Below, piece after piece: positions 18,666 through 27,630 of a stretch of DNA of 64,000 bases. The notes under the pieces are model-generated. The model saw only the letters and a list, made by a program, of their open reading frames with translations. It did no database searches and had not been told where the DNA came from. The stretch lies in assembly GCA_031270945.1 (NCBI GenBank), contig JAISWZ010000649.1:1-64000 (forward strand), read 5' to 3'. Within the stretch, counting starts at the first letter, position 1, and each line of letters opens with the position of its first letter. Made by a program: the position numbers and the translations under genes. This DNA comes from Clostridiales bacterium (lineage in GTDB: Bacteria > Bacillota > Clostridia > Lachnospirales > WQUN01).

Positions 18666-18710
18666 ACGGAATTTGGGGATATGCTCTTAGAGCATATCCC
18701 CAAATTCCGT
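18666..18710. repeat. Perfect 21-bp-arm palindrome made of two hairpin-repeat ends
   Basis: ACGGAATTTGGGGATATGCTC and its exact inverse are separated by TTA. These are a right end and a left end of the GCATATCCC family placed back to back, either a junction of two elements or a minimal derivative. Confidence 0.7.
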
Positions 18711-18779
18711 AATGGTGACGAATAGCGTTAGCCCAAGGGCAAATCAAGTCAATATTTTGAGAAGTGTGGTGCAGAACTT

Positions 18780-19847
18780 ATGAAACAACTGAATATAATG
18801 CTTAAGCCCGCCTCTTCGATGTGCAATCTGCGCTGTCGATACTGCTTTTACGTAGATGAGAGCAGTCATCGCAATACACCGAATTACGGCATAATGGCAA
18901 AAGAAACTGCGCAACGTGTCATAGAAAGCATTTACAAAGACTTGAATGATGGCGACAGAATTACCTTTGCTTTTCAAGGCGGAGAGCCTACGCTTGCCGG
19001 GCTGTCATTTTTTGAGCATTTTGTCGGGAAGGTAAAAGAGCAGCCTCGCAAGGTCGATGTTTCTTACGCCTTGCAGACGAACGGGATAGCCATAGACGAG
19101 ACGTGGTGCGATTTTTTCAAAAAGGAAAACTTTCTTGTTGGCTTGTCGCTTGACGGTTACGCTGAACTTCATAATGCATGCCGCGTTGACAGCAAAGGAA
19201 TAGGAACTTATTCGCATGCAATAAATGCAAAACGCTTGTTTGACAAATACAAACTTGTCTATAACATTCTGACCGTTCTGACGAGCGAAGCCGCACACAA
19301 CCCTCAAAAGGTTTGGCAGTTTATCCAAAGCGAGAACATTGAGTACATTCAATTTATACCTTGCCTTAAAGGACTGGATGAAGACGAAGACGATCACGCC
19401 ATTTCGCCGAAAGAGTTCTACAGATTCTACAAGGCGATACTTCCCGAATGGAAAGCGGCTGCTGACAGCGGACAGTATGTAAGCGTAAAGTTTCTTGAAG
19501 ACATGAATGATCTGCTGCAGTACGGCCAATCGACAGCTTGCGGCATGAACGGGCGATGCTCACCGCAATTTGTAGTTGAATCTGATGGCAGCGTTTATCC
19601 ATGTGACTTCTACTGCACAGACGAGCACCTGATTGGAAACCTCACGCAAATATCGATTCGGCAAGCATTTGAAAGCCAAGTTTCTATTGAGTTCCGAGCC
19701 GACGCAGGAAAAGCGTCGCCAACTTGCTCAAGTTGCGGATATAGGCGCATTTGCAACGGCGGCTGCAAACGCCAACGCTCAGCGATGTGCACGGACAGCA
19801 ACGGATTCTGCGGGTTCAGGGAGCTGCTCAATTCTATCAATGGATGA
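18780..19847 (+). CDS. Anaerobic sulfatase maturase (radical SAM, SPASM)
   Basis: A 355-aa radical SAM enzyme that oxidises the active-site cysteine of sulfatases to formylglycine without oxygen. The cluster motif MCNLRCRYCFY (CxxxCxxC, about residue 18) is canonical; FQGGEPTLAG is the GGEP SAM-binding segment. The C-terminal SPASM region has the cysteines for auxiliary [4Fe-4S] clusters (CGMNGRCSP, YPCDFYC, PTCSSCGYRRICNGGC). Its target is almost certainly the sulfatase upstream. The RBS is weak (GAAGTGTGG), and the palindrome at 18666 is about 70 bp before the start. Confidence 0.92.
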   Translation: MKQLNIMLKPASSMCNLRCRYCFYVDESSHRNTPNYGIMAKETAQRVIESIYKDLNDGDRITFAFQGGEPTLAGLSFFEHFVGKVKEQPRKVDVSYALQTNGIAIDETWCDFFKKENFLVGLSLDGYAELHNACRVDSKGIGTYSHAINAKRLFDKYKLVYNILTVLTSEAAHNPQKVWQFIQSENIEYIQFIPCLKGLDEDEDDHAISPKEFYRFYKAILPEWKAAADSGQYVSVKFLEDMNDLLQYGQSTACGMNGRCSPQFVVESDGSVYPCDFYCTDEHLIGNLTQISIRQAFESQVSIEFRADAGKASPTCSSCGYRRICNGGCKRQRSAMCTDSNGFCGFRELLNSING

Positions 19848-19884
19848 TTAAGACAAAACCCAATTTCCTGTTTATTCTTTCAGA

Positions 19885-20103
19885 TCAGCATCGTTTTTGC
19901 GAAATACATAAAAACTGCATGTCTTGACTTTCTCGCAACTTTACAGCGCCTTCGATGGAATGGCTTGATTGAGCCATTCCTATTTTTGTTCTTGAAGCAT
20001 ATCCGTGATTCTGCCGTAAGAACTCCATCAAAGCCCTAAAATCAAGGCTTTGACTAAAGGCGATTCGGCGGACAAGTCTTGTGTTTAAGCCATTTACGTC
20101 CAT
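19885..20103 (-). pseudogene. Degenerate coding remnant, repeated near 46 kb
   Basis: The minus-strand frame reads NGLNTRLVRRIAFSQSLDF and continues ALMEFLRQNH. A diverged copy at 45990-46085 reads NGLITGFV-stop and MAFYQSLDFMAFREFLLQNH. The nucleotide blocks GTAAGAACTCC and AAATCAA.GCTTTGA are shared. The parent gene is not recognised; a mobile-element gene is possible. No RBS or full domain is present. Confidence 0.4.
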
Positions 20104-20147
20104 TTGTCCGGTGGTTGTTACAGCAGAATCATATCCCTAAATTATGA

Positions 20148-21635
20148 TTATTCCACTTCACCGTTATATCCCTGTTCAAGCGCCTTTTCAAACCATTCCT
20201 CCGCCTTTTGGCTATCCGCCTCGGCAGCGATTCCGTCTCGGTACATTGTCCCAAGGCTGTACTGGCATACTGGATCGCCTTGCTCAGCGCCTTTCTGGTA
20301 CCAGTTGAAAGCTTCGGAAAGATCCGTTTCTACGCCTTGGCCTTTTGCATAACATTCGCCCAACAGACCTAGCGCTCCCGGATAGGTGTCAGCGGCTTTT
20401 CGGTACCAGGCAACCGCTTCTTCCATGTCTACGTTTACCCCTAAACCATACTGGAAGCATATGCCTATTTGAGCTAGCGCCTCCCCATCTCCAAGATCAG
20501 CCGCTGTGCGGAACCATTCCATAGCCTTTTCATGGTCTTGTTCCACCCCATATCCATTTTGATAGCATATGGCCAAACCGGTATGAGCTGGAGCAAAGCC
20601 GTGTTCAGCTGCTCGGAAGAACCATGTAATCGCCAGGTTCGGGTTTTCCTCTACACCAAAGCCATCTCTATAGCATACGGCCAGATTGGCTTGAGCTGGC
20701 GGGTATCCGGCCTCGGCATGATATTCGAACATTTGAAAAACCTCAGTGCGCTCTTCTTCGGTTTGCGCTTGATAATACGCTGCTTCAATTTCATTCATTG
20801 CTTCTTGCGCAACGCTTTCATCTACTGTGACAGTCAATTCGCTGCTCAATCTTTCGAAATTGTCAAAGCCATCCTTGTTGCCTAGGTTAGCCGACTGGTT
20901 GAACCAATGCAGCGCTTGATGACAATTTGCTTCTACACCTATGCCGTTTTCGTAAAATACTCCCAAATAGTTCAGCGCATCGCTATCTCCTTGAAAAGCG
21001 CACTTTTCGAGCCACTCGAAAGATTTAACATAGTCCTCTGGCACGTCAGTGCCTTCATAGTACATGGCGCTCAGAATTTTTTGGCTAAGGGAATGGCCTT
21101 GCTCGGCAGCTCTGCTAAACCATCGAAAAGCTTCGCTTGCGTCTTTCTCTACTCCCAGCCCCTCCATGCAGCAATTGGCTAGGGCGTATTGGGCATCTGC
21201 GAAATCCTGCTCAGCAGCCATTCGGTACCAGCGGACGGCTTCGATTGCGTCTTGGGTTGCCCCAATTCCCTTCTCGAAAGAAAATCCTACGTTGTACTGA
21301 GCAATTGAAAAGCCCTGTTCAGCTGACCTTCTAAACCATTTGACCGCTTCTTCAAGGTTCCGCTCAACGCCTTTTCCATTTTGATACATGTTTCCAAGCA
21401 GAACTTGCCCTAGCGCGTCATCCTGCTCGGCGGCTTTGCGAAACCAGCTGACAGCCTCTTCAAAGTCTTGGTTTACTCCATCGCCATGGAGATACCGGCA
21501 TCCCACTTCCACTTGGGCCTCTGCAGATCCTTGTTCAGCGGCTTCGACGCTTTGGCAATAAGGGCATGCGATGGATTCTGCGGCATAGTCATCAACATCC
21601 CACATTCTCTTGCATTTCTTGCATATTGCTCTCAT
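20148..21635 (-). CDS. Zinc-ribbon Sel1-repeat protein
   Basis: A 495-aa scaffold. The N-terminal CKKC...CPYC pair is a zinc ribbon (residues about 5-27). Two blocks of Sel1-like repeats follow (about six, then five), with the consensus A.Q..LG..Y..G.GV..D...A..WF.KAAEQG, interrupted by a helical linker at about 235-285. Sel1 repeats form alpha-solenoids that bind partner proteins. The ATG at 21635 has AAGGAG 7 bases away, whereas the ORF-track GTG is too close. It is paired with the 638-aa homologue to the right, with an HTH regulator between. Confidence 0.88.
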   Translation of the reverse strand: MRAICKKCKRMWDVDDYAAESIACPYCQSVEAAEQGSAEAQVEVGCRYLHGDGVNQDFEEAVSWFRKAAEQDDALGQVLLGNMYQNGKGVERNLEEAVKWFRRSAEQGFSIAQYNVGFSFEKGIGATQDAIEAVRWYRMAAEQDFADAQYALANCCMEGLGVEKDASEAFRWFSRAAEQGHSLSQKILSAMYYEGTDVPEDYVKSFEWLEKCAFQGDSDALNYLGVFYENGIGVEANCHQALHWFNQSANLGNKDGFDNFERLSSELTVTVDESVAQEAMNEIEAAYYQAQTEEERTEVFQMFEYHAEAGYPPAQANLAVCYRDGFGVEENPNLAITWFFRAAEHGFAPAHTGLAICYQNGYGVEQDHEKAMEWFRTAADLGDGEALAQIGICFQYGLGVNVDMEEAVAWYRKAADTYPGALGLLGECYAKGQGVETDLSEAFNWYQKGAEQGDPVCQYSLGTMYRDGIAAEADSQKAEEWFEKALEQGYNGEVE

Positions 21636-21679
21636 GTTCACGCTCCTTTGCGGTAATAGTCAATTTTTAAGCCCGAGCA

Positions 21680-22227
21680 TCATTGCCTCAGTTTTTCCTC
21701 CACAGCATGGAGCCTGGCTTTCACATCGGCTAGTTCCCGTGCCATGCTATCGATTTTCTGAATGATTTCAGCGCTAAGCATTGTTTCTTCTACGCTGGCG
21801 GGCTCTACAGGCACCAGCAAACATTCAAGTTCACCACCAAGGAATTCAGCTATTTTCACTAATGTTTCCTTGGTTTGGTAAGACTTGCTGTTTCCAGAAA
21901 TCCAATTTGAAACCACTTGTCTTGTTATACCTAAATAATCAGCAAGAGCGGTTTGCGTTTTTCCTTTTTTTGAATCATGTCAATAATTTTGCTGATTATC
22001 AGCCCATCGGGATCCTGGACGGGAATTGCCCCATCTTCGCCCTTGATCAGGCTCTCTTCATCCACGCCCATAAACTGGGCTATCACGCTGATATGCTTCA
22101 TGTAGGAGTGGCTTCTGCCCGCGAACCAATGGTTTATAATCTGCGGCTTTACGCCGTACGGCTTCAAATGGTCAGCCAAGGCGGACATCGGAATCCGTTT
22201 TTCCTCAAGCAATCTCTTTATTTCCAT
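21680..22227 (-). CDS. Tandem HTH (XRE-type) regulator split by a -1 frameshift
   Basis: Frame 0 (21931-22227, 98 aa) starts MEIKRLLEEKRIPMSALADH and holds a first HTH domain; it would end KRKPLLLII-stop. In the -1 frame, directly after the heptamer A_AAA_AAG, translation continues GKTQTALADYLGITRQVVSN and then WISGNSKSYQ, a second complete HTH, followed by a coiled coil (residues ELADVKARLHAVEEKLRQ), to 21680. The heptamer is in the exact phase used by dnaX-type programmed frameshifting. Alternatives are a one-A deletion in a 7-A run (pseudogene) or a sequencing error. The RBS is weak; TGCAACC/GGTTGCA half-sites lie upstream. Confidence 0.65.
21964..21970 (-). other. A_AAA_AAG slippery heptamer
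   Basis: On the minus strand frame 0 reads ATT CAA AAA AAG GAA. Slipping back one base gives GGA AAA ACG CAA, which enters the second HTH frame. No strong downstream stem or upstream SD-like stimulator was recognised. Confidence 0.5.
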
Positions 22228-22375
22228 TACGCCCAATTGCAACCGAAACGATTTGTTGTGGTTGCATTCTGTTTGCGCAAAATATTTTAACATACACGAA
22301 CCAATCACGCAAGTATTTTTTAGCTTGATCTATACGACATACGAGGTCTGCGAAGGCGTGACGTTCCTGCCAAAT

Positions 22376-22403
22376 AAAGAAGCGGCCCAAGGGCCGCTTC
22401 TTT
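22376..22403 (-). terminator. Bidirectional terminator after the 638-aa Sel1 gene
   Basis: AAAGAAGCGGCCC and GGGCCGCTTCTTT pair around AA, with T-rich sequence on both strands. Confidence 0.8.
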
Positions 22404-22410
22404 ATTCGCC

Positions 22411-24327
22411 TCAATCGGCATTGAAGTCGATTAGTTCATCATCGTCATCATCGCCATTTTCGTTTGAAACATCTTCCTCATTGCCTATGACGTCACTCAA
22501 TTTTTTGTAATTTGCCTGCCCGCTCTCGCAGCCTTGGCTAGCCGCTAGGCTGTACCAATGCAGGGCTTGTTTCAAATCTTTCTCAACGCCTATTCCGTGT
22601 TCGTAAAAATATCCTAAATTACTCTGCCCTTGGCTGTCTCCTAGCGAGGCGCTCTTTTGGGTCCAATAGAACGCTTTATCATAATCCCTCTTTATGCCAT
22701 TGCCATCCAAGTACATGACACCCAGGAATCTCTGGCTTTGACGCTCGCCTTTCTCAGCCGCAAGGCTAAACAATCGAAAAGCCTTGCCAAGGTTTTTCTT
22801 CACCCCTGTTCCTGACTGGTAGCAATTGGCTAGGCCGCATTGGCCTAATGGATAGCCTTTCTCAGCGGACGCGCGGTACCAGCGAACAGCTTCCTTTATG
22901 CTCTTGGTTGTCCCGATTCCATACTCCAAGCTATATCCCAAGTCTTGCTGAAAAACAGAATATCCCCGTTCAGCACCCATTCTAACCCACTTGAGCGCTT
23001 CTGGAAGATCTATTTCTACGCCTTTCCCGTTTCGGTACATGTCTGCAAGCTGGACTTGCGCCGCAATATACCCTTGTTCAGCGGATTTTTCAAACCAGCG
23101 GACAGCTTCGCCAATATCCTGGTCTACTTCATCTCCTTCTAGATATCGCATTCCCCAGTCGAATTGAGCAAGCGCTAAGTTGCAGTCTTCTCTGATATCC
23201 ATTTCTAAACGCATGCTGTTGTATTCATCCACTGTGAAAAGATGACTGGCTTTTTCAGGCAGTACCATCATCGCTCTTCGCAAATCACAGTAATTCTCCA
23301 GCCCCACTTTATTGCCTCGGATAGCTGACTTGTTAAGCCAAAACGAGGCTTTTTTCAAGTCTTTCTCAGTACCTATTCCTTCTTGGTAAACCGTGCCCAA
23401 GTTGTTTAGAGCTACTATATCTCCTTGAAAAGCACTCTTTTGAATCCAATAGAATCCTTTTTCAAGATCAGCTTTTACGCCATATCCTACATTGTACATA
23501 TGGCCCAACACTCTTTGGGCGACAGCATCACCTTTCTCAGCCGCTGAGCTATACATGCGAAAAGTCTCCCTTTCGTTTGCTTCTACTCCCAAACCGCTTT
23601 TATAGCAATTGGCCAGATCGGGAAGAGGCTCTGCAAAGCCTGGCTCAAACACCTCATCGCGTCCTTCCTCAGTTTTCTCATGATAAAATTTCTTTAGAAT
23701 TTCTTCATCTTTTAGCGGATCGTCTTTGTCAAAATTCTCTATCAGCTTTTTTCTCAACTCATCGTAATTCTGCTGCCCCAATTCATAGCCTTGACTAGCC
23801 GACTTGTTGAACCAAAACAAGGCTTTTGGCAAGTTTTCCTTGCCACCTATTCCGCTTTGGCAAAAAAGGCCCATGACGTTTTGAGCCTCTGGATTTCCTT
23901 GCGCAGCGCTCTTTTCGATCCACTGGAATGCTTTGCCCCAATCCTTCGTTACCCCAGTGCCTTCATAGTACAAGAGACCCAGATAATATTGGCTGGAAGC
24001 ATAGCCTCTCTCTGCAGCTATGTTGTACAAGCGAACAGCCTCGCTTCGGTCTCTCTCTACCCCTACTCCCTTGAGGTAGCAACTGGCTAGAATGTCATAG
24101 GCCTCTATATAGTCTTGCTCAGCGGCTTTTTGAAACCAGCTGAAAGCCTCATTTAAATCTTGGCCTATTCCTTCTCCCATTAAATAGCGCGATCCCAATT
24201 GGACTTGAGCATACGCATGGCCTTGTTCGGCCATTTCGCGATCTGCGCATAGAGGGCACGCCAATGTAATTTCAGTGATGTTACCTTGATCCCACGCAAA
24301 TCCGCATTTTTCGCATTCTACTCTCAT
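22411..24327 (-). CDS. Zinc-ribbon Sel1-repeat protein, large
   Basis: A 638-aa paralogue of the gene at 20148. Zinc ribbon CEKC...CPLC at the N-terminus, then about 14 Sel1-like repeats in blocks, for example AQVQLGSRYLMGEGIGQDL and AQRVLGHMYNVGYGVKADL, separated by two helical linkers. The C-terminus is very acidic (GDDDDDELIDF). The start is moved to ATG 24327, where AAAGGAGAG is 6-7 bases upstream; the ORF-track extension of 48 aa has no zinc ribbon or RBS. Repeat sharing with the neighbour suggests duplication. Confidence 0.87.
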   Translation of the reverse strand: MRVECEKCGFAWDQGNITEITLACPLCADREMAEQGHAYAQVQLGSRYLMGEGIGQDLNEAFSWFQKAAEQDYIEAYDILASCYLKGVGVERDRSEAVRLYNIAAERGYASSQYYLGLLYYEGTGVTKDWGKAFQWIEKSAAQGNPEAQNVMGLFCQSGIGGKENLPKALFWFNKSASQGYELGQQNYDELRKKLIENFDKDDPLKDEEILKKFYHEKTEEGRDEVFEPGFAEPLPDLANCYKSGLGVEANERETFRMYSSAAEKGDAVAQRVLGHMYNVGYGVKADLEKGFYWIQKSAFQGDIVALNNLGTVYQEGIGTEKDLKKASFWLNKSAIRGNKVGLENYCDLRRAMMVLPEKASHLFTVDEYNSMRLEMDIREDCNLALAQFDWGMRYLEGDEVDQDIGEAVRWFEKSAEQGYIAAQVQLADMYRNGKGVEIDLPEALKWVRMGAERGYSVFQQDLGYSLEYGIGTTKSIKEAVRWYRASAEKGYPLGQCGLANCYQSGTGVKKNLGKAFRLFSLAAEKGERQSQRFLGVMYLDGNGIKRDYDKAFYWTQKSASLGDSQGQSNLGYFYEHGIGVEKDLKQALHWYSLAASQGCESGQANYKKLSDVIGNEEDVSNENGDDDDDELIDFNAD

Positions 24328-24480
24328 GACTCTCTCCTTTCGATATAAGACCATATAAATATGCCGGACTTTCCTTTTTATTTCAGGTATTTCGGATTCT
24401 GGGCACGAGTTTATCCCAAAATCGTCTTTTGCAATTTCCGGAGAGTCTTTTCGTTTTTTTTCTATATTCATTTGCCTTCA

Positions 24481-24536
24481 ACTCATGGTAAGATGGTTGC
24501 ATCAGATAACTCATGGTAAGATGGTTGCATCAGATA
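24481..24536. repeat. Perfect 28-bp tandem duplication
   Basis: The unit beginning ACTCATGGTAAGATGGTTGC occurs twice without mismatch. It lies upstream of the large Sel1 gene and before the first YbjN-like gene. Confidence 0.75.
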
Positions 24537-24804
24537 ACAAAACCCCAACGAAGCCGCAATGAATGCAGGAGGAGTTCATGTAGAACAGCGATTCCAAAAA
24601 ATTGCAAGGCAAATATAAAAAAACGGGTGCGAAATGAACTTCACTATATACTTGATGCCCTGGTCGCTAAACATCAAACAATTTTGCCATTTTCTTGATG
24701 AACAAAACCATAAATACTTTTGAATTTTTCAAGCGCTCTTTTAAACTTTTTTCTATTTCTTTTTTCCTAATAAAAACGTATACTGTTTTTGAAAGGAGGG
24801 AAAT
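24537..24804. other. AT-rich leader of the first YbjN-like gene
   Basis: No gene. AT-rich sequence with several possible -10 boxes (for example TATACT near 24780) precedes GAAAGGAGGG. Confidence 0.4.
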
Positions 24805-25353
24805 ATGCCAGACACAGATTTTGAAGCACCGGGGTTATCCTCCACTTCCTCTGCGCCTCCAAGAGTCCAAGAGATCTCATCCGAGATTTCCGGCTTTATA
24901 GCCAAAAACGGCTGGAAAAGAGTCGACAAAACCGAGTTTGAGGGAAGCGTAGGACTCAGGCTTTACTTGGACGTAAGAAACGTGCTCCTTGATGTCACTA
25001 TTATTGTAAACAACGATCCTTTGTATATCGCATTCTACGCACGTCTTCCCATGCGCTGCCAGCCTGAGTACGAACTCTTAGTCGATGATTACCTCTCAGA
25101 ATACAACTACGGTCAAAGCATTGGCTTTATGCAGCGCAATAAGCATGACGGCGCCTTGGAATACCAATTCTCATTTTCAGTCGCTCACTCATTTTTCATC
25201 GAAGACTTCGAATTGTACTTTAACGCCTGCCTCTACTCAGCAGCCATCGCTTATCCTGAGGTCTCTAAGCTTTGCGCAGGAAGGCTAACCCGAGCTCAAT
25301 TGGCTGAGGTAAAGATAAAACTGCAGGAGCTGACAAGAGCTCTGGATAATTAA
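24805..25353 (+). CDS. YbjN-like domain protein, paralogue 1
   Basis: 182 aa, single alpha/beta domain resembling the YbjN family (similar in fold to type III secretion chaperones; function unknown). An N-terminal helix (EISGFIAKNGWKRV) and a beta region with FYARLPMRCQPEYELLVDDY, then LSEYNYGQSIGFMQRNKHDG and a C-terminal helix pair. AAAGGAGGG precedes the ATG. First of six paralogues sharing the core LP..C..EY..LVD.YI..FNY..R.G.LK; this copy has MQ in place of LK. Confidence 0.75.
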   Translation: MPDTDFEAPGLSSTSSAPPRVQEISSEISGFIAKNGWKRVDKTEFEGSVGLRLYLDVRNVLLDVTIIVNNDPLYIAFYARLPMRCQPEYELLVDDYLSEYNYGQSIGFMQRNKHDGALEYQFSFSVAHSFFIEDFELYFNACLYSAAIAYPEVSKLCAGRLTRAQLAEVKIKLQELTRALDN

Positions 25354-25431
25354 GACATAAGCCAATTCGGGCCCTTACTAGCAATCGCGATCAGTCACGA
25401 GCAAACTTGCATGGCTTATCCGAGCCCCCGA

Positions 25432-25448
25432 TTAATTTTGGGATATGC
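25432..25448. mobile_element. Solo right end of the hairpin-repeat family
   Basis: GATTAATTTTGGGATATGC without a partner. Confidence 0.45.
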
Positions 25449-25580
25449 TTTATGAATCCCTAAGATTATATTTTGCAAGCGCACGAAATATGCAAATTTT
25501 ATATTCCGGGCAAGATTTTCAGCCTTGCCCATGATATGCTGACAATCTCTTAAATGTGTAAATTTCTTGTCGTTGCCTCA

Positions 25581-25621
25581 GCGCATATCCCAAAATTGAT
25601 TAAAGGCTTGGATATGCGCTT
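25581..25621. mobile_element. Minimal GCATATCCC-family derivative
   Basis: GCGCATATCCCAAAATTG and GGATATGCGC are only about 15 bp apart, so both ends are kept and nearly all of the interior is lost. Confidence 0.55.
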
Positions 25622-25676
25622 AGTACATAACCCAAATTTCCTGCAGTGGCAATGAGGCAAACAGGCAATACACTAA

Positions 25677-25776
25677 AAACATATCCCAAAATTTTATCCG
25701 AGGCGCCGGAAAAATCCGGCGTTGAAGCATTCGCCAGGATTTTTCCGGCGCCATTTCGGAATTTTGGGATATGCAC
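25677..25776. mobile_element. GCATATCCC-family hairpin repeat, full copy
   Basis: Nearly identical to the copy upstream of the phospho-sugar mutase (arms GGCGCCGGAAAAATCC / GGATTTTTCCGGCGCC). It ends about 80 bp before paralogue 2. Confidence 0.8.
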
Positions 25777-25854
25777 TAAGCCTTGCCCGTGCCTTGACAA
25801 TCAAGGCTTAGCTCTAAAACGCAAGACATCAAAAATAATATGGAGGATCTTTTT

Positions 25855-26397
25855 ATGTCAGAATCAGATTACCAAGACATTGCGCCCGAAACACTCAAAG
25901 CAAAAGTCCTGGGCATCGCGCTCGAAATCAGCAACCACTTTGAGTCGCACAACTGGACTAACATCAGCAGGAAAGAAACGCCTTACGGCTCCATCGTCTT
26001 CAGGTTCTACATGAATGTCAAGAAGGTGCCCCTCACGATCGACACCTTTGTAACCGAAGTTCCGTTGACTGTCAAAATCCTCGTGACCCTTCCTACGGTC
26101 TGCTCCCCTGAGTACAGCATCATAGTCGACAGCTACATCACCGAGTACAACTACGGGAAGAGATATGGCTCTTTGAATCACGACAAAAGAGACGGAGCTT
26201 TGGAGTACGAGTACAACTATTCAGTCGCTCACTCCTTTAACGCTGATGACTTTGACACCTACTTCAACGCCTGCGTCTTCTCGGCAGCCAACGCTTACCC
26301 TGAAATCTCGAAGCTTTGCGTAGGAAGGCTCAGCAAAGCGAAACTTGATGATGTCAATAACAAAGTCGCAACGCTGGTAAACGCTCTCGATGATTAA
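25855..26397 (+). CDS. YbjN-like domain protein, paralogue 2
   Basis: 180 aa beginning MSESDYQDIAPETLKAKV. ATG 25855 is chosen because TATGGAGG is 8 bases upstream. It keeps the full core (LPTVCSPEYSIIVDSYITEY, YGSLNHDKRDGALEYEYNYS) and the C-terminal SKLCVGRLSKAKLDD. Very close to paralogues 1 and 4, consistent with recent duplication. No signal peptide, so cytoplasmic. Confidence 0.75.
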   Translation: MSESDYQDIAPETLKAKVLGIALEISNHFESHNWTNISRKETPYGSIVFRFYMNVKKVPLTIDTFVTEVPLTVKILVTLPTVCSPEYSIIVDSYITEYNYGKRYGSLNHDKRDGALEYEYNYSVAHSFNADDFDTYFNACVFSAANAYPEISKLCVGRLSKAKLDDVNNKVATLVNALDD

Positions 26398-26442
26398 ACT
26401 CTGACGCGGCTATCCGCGCAAGCATGCAGGCGTTCTTGGATC

Positions 26443-26482
26443 GAGCGAAAACATTCGTAAAATTTAAGTCAAGTTTTCGCTC
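26443..26482. repeat. GAGCGAAAAC...GTTTTCGCTC inverted pair
   Basis: Exact 10-bp inverted arms 20 bp apart, between paralogues 2 and 3. Same motif pair as at 7155. Confidence 0.55.
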
Positions 26483-26544
26483 GCGAGATTTTAACTCACT
26501 TAAGAAATCTCAATTCTATTCACTCACTGATATAGGAGGTGCTT

Positions 26545-27087
26545 ATGTCAGACGTAAATTTCGATGGACTGCCCAAAATAAAAGAAACTCCCAAAGCAAG
26601 AGTCCAAGCGATCTCATACGCAATCAACCAGTACCTGTCAGAAATGCACTTGACCAGCATCGTCAGAACAAAGTTCGATGACGGAACCGTCTTAATCAGT
26701 GCCAGCATTCACGCCTCTGACATGTCTCTGCAAGTCGACACATATGTAGCGGAAAATCCTTTGTCCATCAGGATCACTGTGCTCCTTCCTGTAACATGCT
26801 TTCCCCAGTACAGTCTCTTGGTCGATGAGTACATCACCAACTTCAACTACAACAAGAGGTTCGGCGTTTTGAAGCGCCTCGACAGGGCTGTGGAATACGA
26901 GCATACATTCTGCGGCACCCGCACTTTCAGCATTTACGACTACGGCTTGTACCTGATCGCCTGCCTGTACTCAGCCACCGAAGCTTCCCCTGAGCTCGCG
27001 AAGATTTGCGTAGGTAAGTTCTCCAAAGCAAAGATAGCTGAGAGCTTTGATAAAATCTCCACTCTGATAAACGCTCTTAATGATTGA
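26545..27087 (+). CDS. YbjN-like domain protein, paralogue 3
   Basis: 180 aa (MSDVNFDGLPKIKETPKARV). The GTG two codons earlier overlaps the AGGAGG box, so the ATG at 26545 is taken. More diverged: the core reads LLPVTCFPQYSLLVDEYITN, then FNYNKRFGVLKRL without the DGALEYEY segment spacing of its neighbours. It ends KICVGKFSKAKIAESFDK. No hairpin repeat separates it from paralogue 2. Confidence 0.73.
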   Translation: MSDVNFDGLPKIKETPKARVQAISYAINQYLSEMHLTSIVRTKFDDGTVLISASIHASDMSLQVDTYVAENPLSIRITVLLPVTCFPQYSLLVDEYITNFNYNKRFGVLKRLDRAVEYEHTFCGTRTFSIYDYGLYLIACLYSATEASPELAKICVGKFSKAKIAESFDKISTLINALND

Positions 27088-27146
27088 AAAGCTTTAAGCT
27101 CCACAATAAAGTTTTATTCCAGCAATCAAGGCTTATTCGGAACTAA

Positions 27147-27308
27147 GAGCATATCCCAAAATTATATCCGAGGCACCGGAAAAATCCGGATGTTTGCTCG
27201 CAAAATCCCGAGCAAACTAGTTGAAGCATTCGCCAGGATTTTGGCGATTTGCCCGTGAACATTGGGCAAACGCTATCCGGTGCCATTTCGGAATTTTGGG
27301 ATATGCAC
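27147..27308. mobile_element. GCATATCCC-family repeat with two internal palindrome inserts
   Basis: Long version of about 162 bp. The left arm carries TTTGCTCG...CGAGCAAA and the right arm carries TTTGCCC...GGGCAAA; outside the inserts it matches the 100-bp prototype. Confidence 0.78.
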
Positions 27309-27398
27309 TAAAACCTCAAGCCAGAGCAAACGTAGCCAAACCGCTCTCCGCTCTAGCATAATCGCTTTCAATGAGCAAAATCCCGCAAGCAACGCTTA

Positions 27399-27497
27399 GT
27401 GCATATCCCAAAATTCATACAGTGGCGCAGCAAAAGTCATCGCGATGCTTTAACGCGTGACTTTTGCAAGCCATAAAATTAATTTTGGGATATGCAC
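27399..27497. mobile_element. GCATATCCC-family repeat, second subfamily
   Basis: Interior of the GGCGCAGCAAAAGTCA...TGACTTTTGCAAGCC type. It is the intact homologue of the interrupted outer copy at 9216. Confidence 0.75.
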
Positions 27498-27501
27498 TTA
27501 A

Positions 27502-27622
27502 GAGCGTATCCCAAAATTTTACTTCTTGGAAAATCCCGCGTCTGCTCGCAGAAGACCTAGCAAACCAGTTGAAGCCCTCGCAGGATTTTTCCAGAGGCCT
27601 AAAGGGATACTGGGATATGCGC
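27502..27622. mobile_element. GCATATCCC-family repeat, diverged copy
   Basis: Adjacent to the previous copy (4 bp apart). Contains the CTCGCAGAAG palindrome remnant; right end CTGGGATATGCGC. Confidence 0.65.
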
Positions 27623-27630
27623 CAAGCTAA

